A DNA stretch of 64,000 nucleotides from an uncultured Schlesneria sp. (GCA_903904835.1 CAIVEI010000162.1:109144-173143), one strand, 5' to 3'; shown: positions 26,622-36,565, numbered from the stretch's first letter. Numbers and translations are program-made. The notes: generated from the letters alone by a model not told the origin.

Positions 26622-27407
26622 TTACTGAGCGAATTCCGGACGACGTCGATTCAATTGATCTTTCAACCGAGCAACGATGCTGGAATGCATCTGACTGACA
26701 CGTGATTCGGACAACCCCAGGGTCGTGCCTATTTCTTTCATCGTCAACTCTTCATAGTAGTAGAGGATGATGATCAGGCGTTCGTTGCGATTGAGCCCCT
26801 TGGTAACGAGCTTCATGACATCGCGTTTCTGGATACCGTCGGTCGGGTCTTCACCCTTGGTATCCTCGATGATGTCGATTTCACGAACGTCTTTATAGCT
26901 GTCAGTCTCGTACCATTTCTTATTCAGACTCACAAGATTCACAGCCGATGCTTCGGACTTGTGCTTGTCGTATTCTTCCATGGGCAAGCCCATTTTCTTG
27001 GCAATTTCCGCATCTGATGGCGGCCGGCCAAGTTCGGCTTCTGCTTCTTTGCGAGCTGCTTCGAGCTTGCTGGCCTTACTACGAACCAGGCGAGGAACCC
27101 AGTCCATCGTTCGCAGCTCATCGAGCATCGCCCCTCGAATACGGGGGACGCAATAAGTTTCAAACTTAACTCCGCGATCCAGATCGAAAGCTTCGATCGC
27201 GTCCATCAGGCCAAACACGCCTGCCGAAATGAGATCGTTCAGATCCACTCCGTCCGGCAACTTTGCCCAGACCCGTTCCGCGTTGTAGCGGACCAGCGGC
27301 AAAAATCGCTCGATTAGGGCGTTTCGCAAGTTCTGGTTTGATTGATCTCGTTTGAAATCCAACCAGACTTGGGCGATCTCTTCTTCTGTTGCAACCTTCA
27401 TTACCAT
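26622..27407 (-). CDS. fliA: RNA polymerase sigma factor FliA/WhiG (sigma-28)
   Basis: The 261-residue protein is a group 3 sigma factor. Region 2 includes RFLPLVRYNAERVWAKLPDG and FDLDRGVKFETYCVPRIRGA followed by MLDELRTMDWVPR, diagnostic for FliA/WhiG; region 3 has ELGRPPSDAEIAKKMGLPME; region 4 has LIIILYYYEELTMKEIGTTL and LSESRVSQMHSSI. It directs RNA polymerase to late flagellar genes. ATG at 27407 has GGAGGG at correct spacing; a longer frame starts four codons earlier on top of that ribosome site. It lies downstream of flhG in the flagellar block. Confidence 0.95.
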   Translation of the reverse strand: MVMKVATEEEIAQVWLDFKRDQSNQNLRNALIERFLPLVRYNAERVWAKLPDGVDLNDLISAGVFGLMDAIEAFDLDRGVKFETYCVPRIRGAMLDELRTMDWVPRLVRSKASKLEAARKEAEAELGRPPSDAEIAKKMGLPMEEYDKHKSEASAVNLVSLNKKWYETDSYKDVREIDIIEDTKGEDPTDGIQKRDVMKLVTKGLNRNERLIIILYYYEELTMKEIGTTLGLSESRVSQMHSSIVARLKDQLNRRRPEFAQ

Positions 27408-27757
27408 CGAACCCTCCATGGTGAGTCACCGGCTCCCACAGCATCTTGCTGTGGATCTGGCGTCGATGCCCGCGCCGTGGTTACTAATGTCACTCTTTAT
27501 TTCGATCGAAGCCGACTTGCGCTGACGACCTGACCACACCTGAATTCAATTACCTTCATCAGGTAATACTAAATCACGATCCAATTATGGTTTCGCTATT
27601 ACCAACCAACTTAATATCGGCATTTCATCATGCTGAATATGAATGAAATCACCTTATTTCCCCTGAACCTTGTAACCGGACCGATTTCGAACAATTTGGT
27701 TGAAAAACGCGAGATTGGCTCAAGTTCAACACCTGGTTCATGAGAATAAGATCCCTC
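27408..27757. other. Intergenic region between flhG and fliA
   Basis: About 350 relatively AT-rich bases, likely to carry the fliA promoter. No gene or clear repeat was seen. Confidence 0.5.
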
Positions 27758-28657
27758 TTAAAATAGCAAACGAGTAAAGTAGTCATTCACTGAAACCGTC
27801 GACTGTGGTCGATTCCACCGCTGAATTAACTCGAAAAGAGCAGTGGCGACTGAAGATTGTGGTGACTGAAGGACAAACGGCGTTCGTCCATTGACCGATG
27901 TTTGAACCGCACGATCATGTGGCAGGTAACCACGTCGATGAAGATCGATTCGCAAGAACGAATGAGCCGCATGCTGAAGTTGATCGAGAATTCGCTGTGC
28001 CTGGTCTGCCGATTCCGCTTGATTTACGAGTAGCCCAAGTCGCGGACCGGCAGTTTTTGCCAGCCCTTTGATTGACGAATACGCTTCTGCGACTGCGGTC
28101 GGTTCAGGCGTTGTGACAACCAACACGTCGTTGGCAGCAAGCGAGAATTTCTGAGTCAGTCCGCATGCTCCGCCGCTACCGTCAACAATCAACCAGTCGA
28201 GTTCTTGCTCGAATTTTCTCAGTTGTGCTAACAGGCCTTTCCGCACAGAAGCGTGTCTTAATTCGATATCCACCAGGCAACTGGCTCCCGACAGGATGCG
28301 AATACCCGCAGGACCCGTTTGGACGACCTCGCCGACCTGCCGACTTCCTTGCACGACGTGTGAAAGGTTCCAATAACTGTTTAGGCCGCAAAGCAATTCA
28401 ATACTTCCGAGGTCTTGACTGGCGTCGATCAGCCCAACAGAGGCTCCCCGTTGTGCGAGGCCGATCGCGAGATTCAAGGCGATCACCGAACGTCCAACTC
28501 CACCTTTTCCGCCCGAAATTGCGATCGAATGACATTGACGAACGTCCGATGAACCGGAAGTTGACGAATCTTTTTGCTTCGCAACAAGCGCACGCAACTC
28601 CTGAGCCTGATCGGCTCGAAGATTTTGATGCGGCTGTGCGGACAGGGATGTTGACAT
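27758..28657 (-). CDS. flhG: FlhG/FleN-type MinD-like ATPase, with an altered P-loop
   Basis: The 299-residue protein is a MinD/ParA-family ATPase placed directly after flhF, which identifies it as FlhG (YlxH/FleN), the regulator of flagellar number. It has the deviant Walker A region SGGKGGVGRS, in which the usual P-loop lysine before Ser/Thr is Arg, a Walker A'-like LIDASQDLGSIELL, and Walker B WLIVDGSGG. Later segments VVTTPEPTAVAEAYSSIKGL and LLVNQAESADQAQRIL are typical. ATG at 28657 gives the family length; a longer frame from 28864 overlaps flhF. Confidence 0.9.
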   Translation of the reverse strand: MSTSLSAQPHQNLRADQAQELRALVAKQKDSSTSGSSDVRQCHSIAISGGKGGVGRSVIALNLAIGLAQRGASVGLIDASQDLGSIELLCGLNSYWNLSHVVQGSRQVGEVVQTGPAGIRILSGASCLVDIELRHASVRKGLLAQLRKFEQELDWLIVDGSGGACGLTQKFSLAANDVLVVTTPEPTAVAEAYSSIKGLAKTAGPRLGLLVNQAESADQAQRILDQLQHAAHSFLRIDLHRRGYLPHDRAVQTSVNGRTPFVLQSPQSSVATALFELIQRWNRPQSTVSVNDYFTRLLF

Positions 28658-28724
28658 TGTGAACTTCGAAATTGCAGGTGTTTGTAAAAGCTGACGCTTG
28701 GCAATGGTATTTGAGGATAATTCC

Positions 28725-30107
28725 TTAAACCTTCTCCAAACCAAGGCTAAGTCGAGCCAGGCGGGAGGCGTTGGCAGGCTCAAACTGGGCGGGAACGTCC
28801 TGTCCGGTACTGACGTAACTGATGGGTATCGGAATATGACGTGCAACCGACAATAGACTTCCACACGCGACTAATTCGTCAAGCTTCGTCAGGACAAGTG
28901 ATGTTGGTAACACATCCCCGAACGATCCGGCAATGTTGGGAAGCATGCTCGCTCCACCAGCCATACTGAGGACCAGCAGGATGTGATCAGAGGCAACGAC
29001 TTTAAGAATCTCACGAAGTTCATTGAGCTTGGAATCATCCGAGGGGCTTCTTCCTGCGGTGTCGATCAAAATCACATCAACATCGGCGAGCTCATCGATT
29101 GCGTTCCGTAGTTCATTCGCGTTCGAGGCGGTTCGCAAGGGGACGTCGAGGATTTCTGCATAGTTGCGGACCTGCTCAATCGCACCAACTCGATAGTTGT
29201 CAATGGTAATGATTCCAATTCGACGCCCTTCGCGAAGAGCAAAATGTCCCGCTAATTTGGCGAGCGTCGTCGTTTTACCAACACCGGTCGGGCCAACGAA
29301 CGTGACAATCTCGCGGCGTCCGGGTACCGGGCTGATTGGCGAGACACATTTGATCTCTTGCTCAACAATCGCTGTTAACATGTCTTGGACGGCTGCCTGG
29401 AAGTTGTTGGTTTCCGGCGACTTTTGGCGGCGAATTCTGGTAATGAAATCGCGAGCGATGTTCTCTTCGATACCGGCTGCCGTCAATTTCAGATATTGCT
29501 CAAGGTATTCGGCGGGAATGTCCGCCATTCCACCCAGGCGAGACTGCGATACTAACTGTGAGAGCATGAACTGCAACGATGCAATTTGCGGATCAAGAGC
29601 CGGCGATGGGACATCTTCGACAGCAGGAGCTACTAACTCGACCGCAGGAGTAGCCGGCATCGTTGTATTGGCGATGACCGTGCGATGCTTTCCACGAGTT
29701 TTGGGTGAGGCAGGGTTCGCGTCGGGTGTCAGCCAACCGGGTGGAGCTGCTAATACGTTGTTGTTCGAAATTCCTCGTTCAGAAGCCTCGACCCCCTGCA
29801 CGAGGTTTGTGTCCGTCGCTGCTGGCAAAGCACTCGTCGATGACATCTTTTCTGCCAGCGTCTGGATCGTACGAGGTGTGGCTGTTGGCGATTTCTGATC
29901 ACGATCCTTTTTTGCCGACGACTTGCTACTGGAAGCACGTTGCGCACTGACCTCGATTTCCTGGCGAATCGCAGGCCAGGGAAGAAGTCGTCGAGTGGCA
30001 ATTTCCTTCGATTCCACCACGATGGCCTCTTCGCCCAGTTCGCGGCGAACCAGTTCCATCGCCTCGTCCATTGTGGCTGCTCGAAAAGTGTGAATTCTAT
30101 GTTTCAT
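28725..30107 (-). CDS. flhF: Flagellar biosynthesis SRP-type GTPase FlhF
   Basis: The 460-residue protein has the FlhF N-terminus (HTFRAATMDEAMELVRRELG then EEAIVVESKEI), a long variable basic/Pro linker, and the NG GTPase domain: G1 GPTGVGKTTTLAKLAG, IGIITIDNYRVGAIEQVRNY, G3 DTAGRS and G4 TKLDE. FlhF sets the site and number of flagella and works with FlhG. It lies 55 bp after flhA and 67 bp before flhG on the same strand, so the three form one operon. Confidence 0.95.
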   Translation of the reverse strand: MKHRIHTFRAATMDEAMELVRRELGEEAIVVESKEIATRRLLPWPAIRQEIEVSAQRASSSKSSAKKDRDQKSPTATPRTIQTLAEKMSSTSALPAATDTNLVQGVEASERGISNNNVLAAPPGWLTPDANPASPKTRGKHRTVIANTTMPATPAVELVAPAVEDVPSPALDPQIASLQFMLSQLVSQSRLGGMADIPAEYLEQYLKLTAAGIEENIARDFITRIRRQKSPETNNFQAAVQDMLTAIVEQEIKCVSPISPVPGRREIVTFVGPTGVGKTTTLAKLAGHFALREGRRIGIITIDNYRVGAIEQVRNYAEILDVPLRTASNANELRNAIDELADVDVILIDTAGRSPSDDSKLNELREILKVVASDHILLVLSMAGGASMLPNIAGSFGDVLPTSLVLTKLDELVACGSLLSVARHIPIPISYVSTGQDVPAQFEPANASRLARLSLGLEKV

Positions 30108-30162
30108 CGTAGGAACTCAAAAAAACGGAACGTGAGCCTGGTAATGGTGCCGCTTGTTCGAA

Positions 30163-32370
30163 CTAATTCATCGTTGCCGCGAGGGACATATACTGTTTTG
30201 CTTCTTCTGCTCGCTTTGAAGGAATCTTAATCGCATTGATCGGAATTTGACTGATTGGTCGCACAAATGTATCTCGTGTAATTTCTTGAAGACTAAGAAC
30301 AGCCAGCTTGGGCATACTTGAACGCACGATATGCCTGAGGACCGGACGAACCTGAGCCGAGCAGACAACAACGGCAGGGTGCCCTGCCCGCACCAGCTTC
30401 TTCGATTGGCGTAATAGTTCATCAGTGACGCCGTCAATGACTTGTGGAGTCAGTTTCACAGTAAGCCCACGTTCGCCGAATTCAAATCCGCCTGCAATCA
30501 CGTCTTCGAGGGCAGGATCCAAGGTGATCGCCTGGATGCTGCGAGTTGCGTCTCGGTATTGCTGGCAAATTGTACGACTCAGTGCGTGTCGTGCATATTC
30601 CGTCAGGATCGCAACGTCCTTCGTCTGATCGGCGTAGTCGCCCAATGTTTCCAGAATCGTCTCAAGGTCTCGAACCGGAACTTGCTCACGCAACAGGTTG
30701 CACAAAATCTGATGCACCTGTGATGGTTTCAGAAGCTCTGGAATAAGTTCATCAACGACTTTTGGAGAGGACTGTTTCAAGTTATCGAGCAGTTGATGAA
30801 CTTGTTGTCGAGTCAGCAGTTCGTCCGCGTGCGACTTGACGATTTCGGTCAAATGAGCCATCAGGGCGACTGCTGGCTCGACCACCTTGTAGCCTAAGGA
30901 TTTTGCGTGCTCGGCAAGTGATGGTTCGATCCATTTTGCCGGGCGACCGCTGGATGGTTCGTTAAAGTTTTCGCCTGATAATTCACCACTGATCAGACCG
31001 TTATCAATTGCCAGCAGCGCATCCATTCGCAGTTCACCAGTGGCAACCGCGACATCACGAAACTTAATCCGATAACCCGTATCTTTCAGTCGCAGGCTGT
31101 CGCGAATCTTGACTTTGGGAAGAATAATCCCCAATTCGGCAGCAATCCGATTTCGAAGTTGAGTCACCCGTTCCATCAAGTCGCCACCGGCATCAGGGTC
31201 AGCAAGCTTGATCAACCGGAAGCCAAGTTCCAACTCGATTGGCTCGACGACCAGCTTGTCTTCTGGCTTGTGATCACGAACGACACGATTTGAGACATTT
31301 GATTGTGTTGCGATCGGAACAGAGCTGTCAGGCTTATTCGACACCAGACTGGATTGCGATTTGGTTCGAACGCTTGATTGACGAGCTGGTTTTTTCAATT
31401 GGAAGCCAACATAAGCACAACCGAACCCGAGACCGAGCAGAGGAAGCATCGGTAGGCCTGTAAAAGCCAGACCCGCGACGAACAGTGCTGCGAGGAACAG
31501 AGCTTGAGGCTCGTTGAATAACTGATGAATGACATCTTTAGAAAGATTGGTTTCACGAGATGACCGTGTCACCAGTAAGCCTGCGGCGACCGAGATCAGG
31601 AACCCTGGAATCTGCGAAACCAGGCCGTCACCAATCGTTAATGTGGCATAGACTTCAACTGCTCGATTGATTGACATTCGGTGCTGCAGAACGCCGATTG
31701 CTAATCCCCCGATCAGGTTGATGAGAGTAATCATGATCCCGGCAATCGCGTCACCTCGAACAAATTTGCCGGCTCCATCCATCGCGGCATGAAAGTCGGC
31801 ATGATCCGCGAGCTCTTCACGTCGGCTGCGTGCCTGTTCTGAAGTAATAAAGCCTGCGGCGAGATCGGCATCAATGGCAAGCTGCTTGCCTGGAAGACTG
31901 TCCAAAGCGAAGCGTGCGGCGACTTCGCTGATCCGTGTCGATCCTTTTGTCACCACCACGAATTGGATTACCACCACGATCGCAAACAGGATCAAGCCAA
32001 CCAGTAACTGGCCCTGTGCCACAAATTTTCCGAAGGCCTCAATCACGGCCCCTGCAGCATCGGTCCCTGACGTCTGAGCTTGCGTCAGAATCAGTCGTGT
32101 CGAGGCCACATTCAAGACCAGGCGAACAAGTGTTGTCACCAGCAGCAACGAAGGGAACACACTGAACTCAAGAGGTCGTCGAACCGAAATGGTCGTTAAG
32201 AGAATCAACACCGAAGCAGTCACATTCGCGGCGAGAAGCAGATCCAGGACGACCGGCGGTACAGGAGCGACAAGCACCAGCACGGACAGAACGACCAGGA
32301 TTGGAAAAACCAATCCCAGCGAACTGCTGGCAACGATGCGCGGACCTTGACCGGCGTCATCAGTGGACAT
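30163..32370 (-). CDS. flhA: Flagellar type III export protein FlhA
   Basis: The 735-residue protein is the export-gate FlhA. The N-terminal half has eight membrane segments with the family signature RPLEFSVFPSLLLVTTLVRL and LNVASTRLIL, and the FHIPEP-like cytoplasmic loop (RISEVAARFALDSLPGKQLA, GAGKFVRGDAIAGIM). The C-terminal half is the soluble docking platform (LELGFRLIKLADP, RIRDSL-like IRDSLRLKDTGYRIKF, VDELIPELLKPSQVHQILCN and LREQVPVRDLETILE). ATG at 32370 has GGAGGC seven bases upstream; the longer frame to 32595 is not supported. First gene of the flagellar block in the window. Confidence 0.96.
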   Translation of the reverse strand: MSTDDAGQGPRIVASSSLGLVFPILVVLSVLVLVAPVPPVVLDLLLAANVTASVLILLTTISVRRPLEFSVFPSLLLVTTLVRLVLNVASTRLILTQAQTSGTDAAGAVIEAFGKFVAQGQLLVGLILFAIVVVIQFVVVTKGSTRISEVAARFALDSLPGKQLAIDADLAAGFITSEQARSRREELADHADFHAAMDGAGKFVRGDAIAGIMITLINLIGGLAIGVLQHRMSINRAVEVYATLTIGDGLVSQIPGFLISVAAGLLVTRSSRETNLSKDVIHQLFNEPQALFLAALFVAGLAFTGLPMLPLLGLGFGCAYVGFQLKKPARQSSVRTKSQSSLVSNKPDSSVPIATQSNVSNRVVRDHKPEDKLVVEPIELELGFRLIKLADPDAGGDLMERVTQLRNRIAAELGIILPKVKIRDSLRLKDTGYRIKFRDVAVATGELRMDALLAIDNGLISGELSGENFNEPSSGRPAKWIEPSLAEHAKSLGYKVVEPAVALMAHLTEIVKSHADELLTRQQVHQLLDNLKQSSPKVVDELIPELLKPSQVHQILCNLLREQVPVRDLETILETLGDYADQTKDVAILTEYARHALSRTICQQYRDATRSIQAITLDPALEDVIAGGFEFGERGLTVKLTPQVIDGVTDELLRQSKKLVRAGHPAVVVCSAQVRPVLRHIVRSSMPKLAVLSLQEITRDTFVRPISQIPINAIKIPSKRAEEAKQYMSLAATMN

Positions 32371-32652
32371 AATGCCTCCACGGAAACGAAATGATCGCAT
32401 CACCGGGCGGTGAATTGATGGAAAACGAATTGAATTGGGGAAGGAGATGAGTGGGCGATTGATAAGAGAAAGCGAAATTACTGTCCAGACGAATGGCCAT
32501 AAGTTTGCCAAACATTTCGTGTCAGAATCTGAAAACAACCCCCAACGCAGGCAGTACTTGCCGGAAAACCTCACCGAGGCTCCAAAATCGGTCAAAATCG
32601 ACTGCGAAAACCGAAATCGGCCTCAAGTTAGTATCCGGCCCGTCGTTTCAAA

Positions 32653-34017
32653 CTACTCCCTCTCAAGTGCCCCTTTTTCAGGCCTGTTAATCGAACCGGC
32701 GCCCAAATCAGCCTTGCGCCGGCCTCGCAAATTCTCCAGTTTATTTTTCATCGGAATTTCGGCGCCGCGATCGACCGGTTCGTAGTAGCGTCGGTCAACG
32801 CCAAGATAGTCCTGCGCGACCCAGCCTTCGTCGGATTCGTGCGGATATTCATACCCGTCGCCGTGCCCAAGCCGCGCTGCACCTTTGTAGTGACCGTCAC
32901 GGAGATGAATCGGTACCGGCAGCAGGCGAGCATTCTGGACATCGTCCATGGCCGCATCGATTGCTTTGTAGGCCGCGTTCGACTTCTCTGCCAATGCAAG
33001 ATAGGTTACGGCCTGTGCCAGGATGATCCGGCATTCGGGCATTCCGATGAATTCCGTCGCGGCAGCCGCCGATTGAGCCAGAATCAACCCTTGCGGGTCA
33101 GCGTTTCCAATATCTTCTGACGCCGCGATCACCAGCCTTCGAGCGACAAACCGAGGCTCTTCCCCGGCGGCTAACATCCGTGCCATCCAATACACTGCTG
33201 CATCCGGGTCGCTTCCACGAATACTCTTAATCATCGCACTGGCGGCATCGTAATGATCGTCACCATCGGCGTCATATCGAATTTGCTTTTTCTGGATCGA
33301 CTCTTCGGCAGCAGCCAGACTGAACGTTTTTTCGTTCGGCTCTAAGGAAAGGACCCCGATTTCCAACGCGGATAACGCTCGACGAGCATCCCCATCGCAA
33401 ATCGTCGCCAGAAAGTGAAGAGCTTCTGGCGTTCCCGTAACTTTTCGAGACCCAAGACCACGGACCGAATCTTTCAATGCCGCCTCTAACAGACGTACGA
33501 CGTCGTTTTCGGAAAGCGGTTGCAGTTCGAAGATCTGGCTGCGACTGAGCAGCGGCGAGATCAGGGCAAAAAACGGGTTTGCGGTGGTCGCTGCCACAAG
33601 TGCGACGACACCCTCTTCCACATCAGGTAGAAGCACGTTCTGCTGTTGCTTATTGAAATGGTGCAATTCATCAATGAACAACACCGTGCGCTGGCCACCA
33701 GTGGAAACATCGTCCCGAGCTTTATCGAGAACTTCGCGAAGCTCTTTCACTCCTGCGGCAGCCGCGTTCAGCGAACGAAACGTCCGTTTGGTATGCTTTG
33801 CGATCAGTTCGGCCAGCGATGTTTTTCCAGTCCCCGGTGGACCGTAAAACACGACCGACGAAATTCGATCGGCTTCCAGCATTCGCCGCAAAAGTTTTCC
33901 TGGGGCGAGGATATGTGTCTGCCCGACGAATTCATCGAGAGTTCTCGGCCGCATACGAGCCGCCAGAGGACGAACCGCAGCTCGGTGATCTGCTTCGAGT
34001 CGATCGAACAACGCCAT
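32653..34017 (-). CDS. rarA: Replication-associated recombination protein RarA (MgsA)
   Basis: The 454-residue AAA+ ATPase shows RMRPRTLDEFVGQTHIL, Walker A FYGPPGTGKTSLAELIAKHT, Walker B VLFIDELHHFNKQQQNVLLP, sensor 1 VAATTANPFFALISPLLSRS, and the clade-specific C-terminal tetramerisation region (MIKSIRGSDPDAAVYWMARM, RFVARRLVIAASEDIGNADP, PIHLRDGHYKGAARLGHGDG). It acts at stalled replication forks and interacts with SSB and clamp-loader-like functions in other bacteria. ATG at 34017 has GAGAAG upstream and gives the conserved N-terminus. Confidence 0.95.
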   Translation of the reverse strand: MALFDRLEADHRAAVRPLAARMRPRTLDEFVGQTHILAPGKLLRRMLEADRISSVVFYGPPGTGKTSLAELIAKHTKRTFRSLNAAAAGVKELREVLDKARDDVSTGGQRTVLFIDELHHFNKQQQNVLLPDVEEGVVALVAATTANPFFALISPLLSRSQIFELQPLSENDVVRLLEAALKDSVRGLGSRKVTGTPEALHFLATICDGDARRALSALEIGVLSLEPNEKTFSLAAAEESIQKKQIRYDADGDDHYDAASAMIKSIRGSDPDAAVYWMARMLAAGEEPRFVARRLVIAASEDIGNADPQGLILAQSAAAATEFIGMPECRIILAQAVTYLALAEKSNAAYKAIDAAMDDVQNARLLPVPIHLRDGHYKGAARLGHGDGYEYPHESDEGWVAQDYLGVDRRYYEPVDRGAEIPMKNKLENLRGRRKADLGAGSINRPEKGALERE

Positions 34018-34319
34018 GTTTATCTTCTCGCAGCCAAAAAAAGAGACCTCCGCCATGCCGTTGGAATGCTGAGGTTCTGAACCCAAAGGATTCAGGGGGG
34101 AGCCTCATGTCCGGGTTGTGTGAGCCGGGATTACACCGAAATGCAAACGCAGATATACACGCAGCCGAACGAGATAACTCCCGCATGATTAAGTTGTAGG
34201 GTCAACGCACAAGCCCCGTATCGAACACGGCAGAGGTTTCTCGAATCCCAGAGGATTCAACATGGATGCTACCTAGCCGATCCGGCACATTCAAGACGCA
34301 GGCGATACCGCACAGGCAG
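34018..34319. other. Intergenic region, no gene seen
   Basis: About 302 bases between rarA and the DUF1501 gene. No repeat, RNA or terminator with a T run was recognised. Confidence 0.5.
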
Positions 34320-35744
34320 TTAAAATAATTCTAAAAGTGGACGACCTTCTGCCATCAGATGCAGCGGACGCCCCTCCGCATCCTGGGCACTCAGATCATT
34401 AATCCCCATGGCGTGGAATACCGTATGAGCAATATCTTCGGGAGCCGTTGGGTTCGCGGCAGGAAACTCTGCGTATCGATCGCTGGAGCCGTAAACCTGG
34501 CCACCACGAATTCCGCCCCCCGCCATCAGAATCGACATGCTGGATGTCCAGTGGTCACGACCCGCTCCATTCGGTCCCCCCGATCTCGGATCACCCACCT
34601 TTGGTTTGCGGCCCATTTCACTGCTGACCATCACCAGCGTCTCGTCCAGCATCCCCCGTTCGTGCAAATCGGCGAGCAGTGCAGAAAATGGTCGATCGAA
34701 TTCCGGCAACAAGCGATCTTTCAAACAATTGAAGTTGTTTCCATGAGTGTCCCAACCGCCGCCGCTCTTACATAGCGTGTCGAGTTCCCTGTCGTCCTTC
34801 CAGAAGACGGTGACGAACGGAACACCCGCTTCCACCAGTCGACGTGCCATCAGCATCGTTGTGGAGTTAATCCCCCGTCCATATCGGTCGAGCGTTGCGT
34901 CCGTTTCCTGGCCAAGATCAAATGCCGATTTCGTCTGGCTCGATCCCAACAATGTGAATGCTTTTTGCTGCTGCTTGGAATAATTGCCGAATGCAATCGT
35001 CTTTTCGAGACGACTTCGACTCTCATCCAGAGTGGTCAGCAGTTCGCGTCGGGACCGTAATCGACTGGCCGAAATTTCCCCCTGAAGTTTTAACGCCGGA
35101 GCAGCGAAATCCATCGGCTTTTCTCGTGATCCATCAACGAAGACCGGATCACATTCCAGACCAATTCTCGCAGCAAACTGCCCCGGGCGAGTGTATTCTG
35201 GCGCTCCCTCTTTTTGAGGAAGCGTGATGGCTTGCGGCAATGACGGATGCGGCGGACGTTTCATCGCCACGACACTCGCCATCGAGGGCCAGTCGGTCGC
35301 GTACGGCGTGCGAGCGTTCAGCAATCGATGAAATGTCGGGTCCGGTGCGTGGCCAGTCAGATTGTAATAGTAGCCAGCATGATGATCGCCGGTGCCCCGA
35401 CCATGATCGCCGAGCGAACGGATTATTGCCAGATGATGTGCCTGTTTCGCCAGGTGCGGCAGGTGTTCACAAAGTTGGATCGACGCTGCGGATGTACAGA
35501 CAGGTGAAAACAGACCTCGATATTCCAATGGAGCCTGCGGCTTCATATCCCAGGTGTCGATATGGGATGCTCCGCCGCTGAGCCAGATCATAATCGTCGA
35601 CTTGGCGACTTTCGTCCGGGGAACAGGTGCTGCAAGCGAACAGGATTGAAACGCGGGAGAAACAAGTCCCAAAGCACTTGTCCCAGCAACCAGCAACGTC
35701 CTGCGATCGATCGGCGACCCGGCAGAAAATGGCAGCGGCAGCAT
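34320..35744 (-). CDS. Twin-arginine-exported DUF1501 protein (sulfatase-like fold)
   Basis: The 474-residue protein has a Tat-like signal (DRRTLLVAGTSALGL) and the DUF1501 body: KSTIMIWLSGGASHIDTWDM, then PLEYRGLFSPVCTSA, HHAGYYYNLTGHAPDP, GGGWDTHGNNFNCLKDRLLP, TLVMVSSEMGRKPKVGD and GRDHWTSSMSILMAGGGIRG. The family is related to alkaline phosphatase/sulfatase folds and is massively expanded in Planctomycetes, usually next to DUF1553/DUF1549 cytochrome-like genes; here it stands alone. Biochemical role unproven. Confidence 0.92.
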   Translation of the reverse strand: MLPLPFSAGSPIDRRTLLVAGTSALGLVSPAFQSCSLAAPVPRTKVAKSTIMIWLSGGASHIDTWDMKPQAPLEYRGLFSPVCTSAASIQLCEHLPHLAKQAHHLAIIRSLGDHGRGTGDHHAGYYYNLTGHAPDPTFHRLLNARTPYATDWPSMASVVAMKRPPHPSLPQAITLPQKEGAPEYTRPGQFAARIGLECDPVFVDGSREKPMDFAAPALKLQGEISASRLRSRRELLTTLDESRSRLEKTIAFGNYSKQQQKAFTLLGSSQTKSAFDLGQETDATLDRYGRGINSTTMLMARRLVEAGVPFVTVFWKDDRELDTLCKSGGGWDTHGNNFNCLKDRLLPEFDRPFSALLADLHERGMLDETLVMVSSEMGRKPKVGDPRSGGPNGAGRDHWTSSMSILMAGGGIRGGQVYGSSDRYAEFPAANPTAPEDIAHTVFHAMGINDLSAQDAEGRPLHLMAEGRPLLELF

Positions 35745-36184
35745 GTTTTACTCCTCCCTTTCCGACATCAGCCCGTCCCTCAAAGAAACGCGCAAACGAA
35801 CACCAATACGTTAATTAACTCATTTCTGTGACAAGAGTCCAGTGCGAAGTCAATTTTCTGAATTCATGTGCCACTGCTTGAGCGTCTTCGGTCAAGCAGT
35901 GCTCTTCGAACGGAACAAGAAAACAAGAAGAGGAAGAAGACACGTAATAGTTTAGTCTACCCCTTTAGAATGAATGTGGTCACGAGTTGGATTTTTGGAT
36001 AACTCCGTATTCATCTGTAACCGGAACGTACGCCGATGGAATCTCGCTTTTACCCAGAGATTGAACAGAGTAGCCTGAATGTGAGCCATTGCCCCCAAAT
36101 CGAACACAAATAGACCTGTCCCATTTGTGTTCTCCTAGAGGAGGCTGTGAACTTACTTGAACATTTCTTGACGGGAAAAAAGTG
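35745..36184. other. Intergenic region bounding an accessory patch
   Basis: About 440 bases. Contents: the palindrome at 35868-35915 and a perfect 10-bp inverted repeat at 36102-36132 (GAACACAAAT, ATTTGTGTTC) enclosing a GACCTGTCC string. No gene supported. Confidence 0.5.
35868..35915. repeat. GTGCCACTGCTT-type dispersed palindrome
   Basis: GTGCCACTGCTTGAGC pairs with TCAAGCAGTGC, followed by TCTTCGAACGG. Shares core and order with the 24925 copy and the outer core with 13891. Confidence 0.65.
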
Positions 36185-36565
36185 ATGGACTCTCAAGAGA
36201 GTCTTCTAAGATTGCTCAGCGACAGCAGGCTAGTCGAAAGCCTAAATGTTGATCCAGAGTCGTCCGTGGAAGGCATCCTTGCTGCCCGCAACTCCGAAAC
36301 CTTTTCCTCTCGATGGATGGGGATCTTTAAATCGATTGAGTCTCAGAAGAGTAAGATTAGTAAAGTTCAATCTGAACTATCGACGAAAATCCGAGAGTTA
36401 GCATTTCTCCGTGCTTATTCTCGATGGAAGTCATCCGACCTTGCCGCCGACATCTCCGATGACTTTGGGCTAATTGCGGACACTGCCGCCCTTGGCGTTA
36501 ATGAGCCGTGGGTCGAGGCCATGCTGGGAAAGTACAAACATGGCGAGATCCCGAGTACACCATGA
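36185..36565 (+). CDS. Hypothetical protein, no family recognised
   Basis: The 126-residue acidic/polar protein (MDSQESLLRLLSDSRLVESL) has no signal peptide or membrane segment. A central helical stretch (SIESQKSKISKVQSELSTKI) could form a short coiled coil. A ribosome site GGGAA lies about ten bases before the ATG. It sits in a patch with a group II intron remnant and a RAYT transposase, and its codon use and AT content look different from the neighbours, which suggests recent acquisition; this is an impression, not a calculation. Confidence 0.55.
   Translation: MDSQESLLRLLSDSRLVESLNVDPESSVEGILAARNSETFSSRWMGIFKSIESQKSKISKVQSELSTKIRELAFLRAYSRWKSSDLAADISDDFGLIADTAALGVNEPWVEAMLGKYKHGEIPSTP

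Noticed and set aside
34320..35744. Arylsulfatase assignment for the DUF1501 protein
   Set aside because: The fold is related, but the Cys/Ser-x-Pro-x-Arg formylglycine motif of sulfatases is not present.
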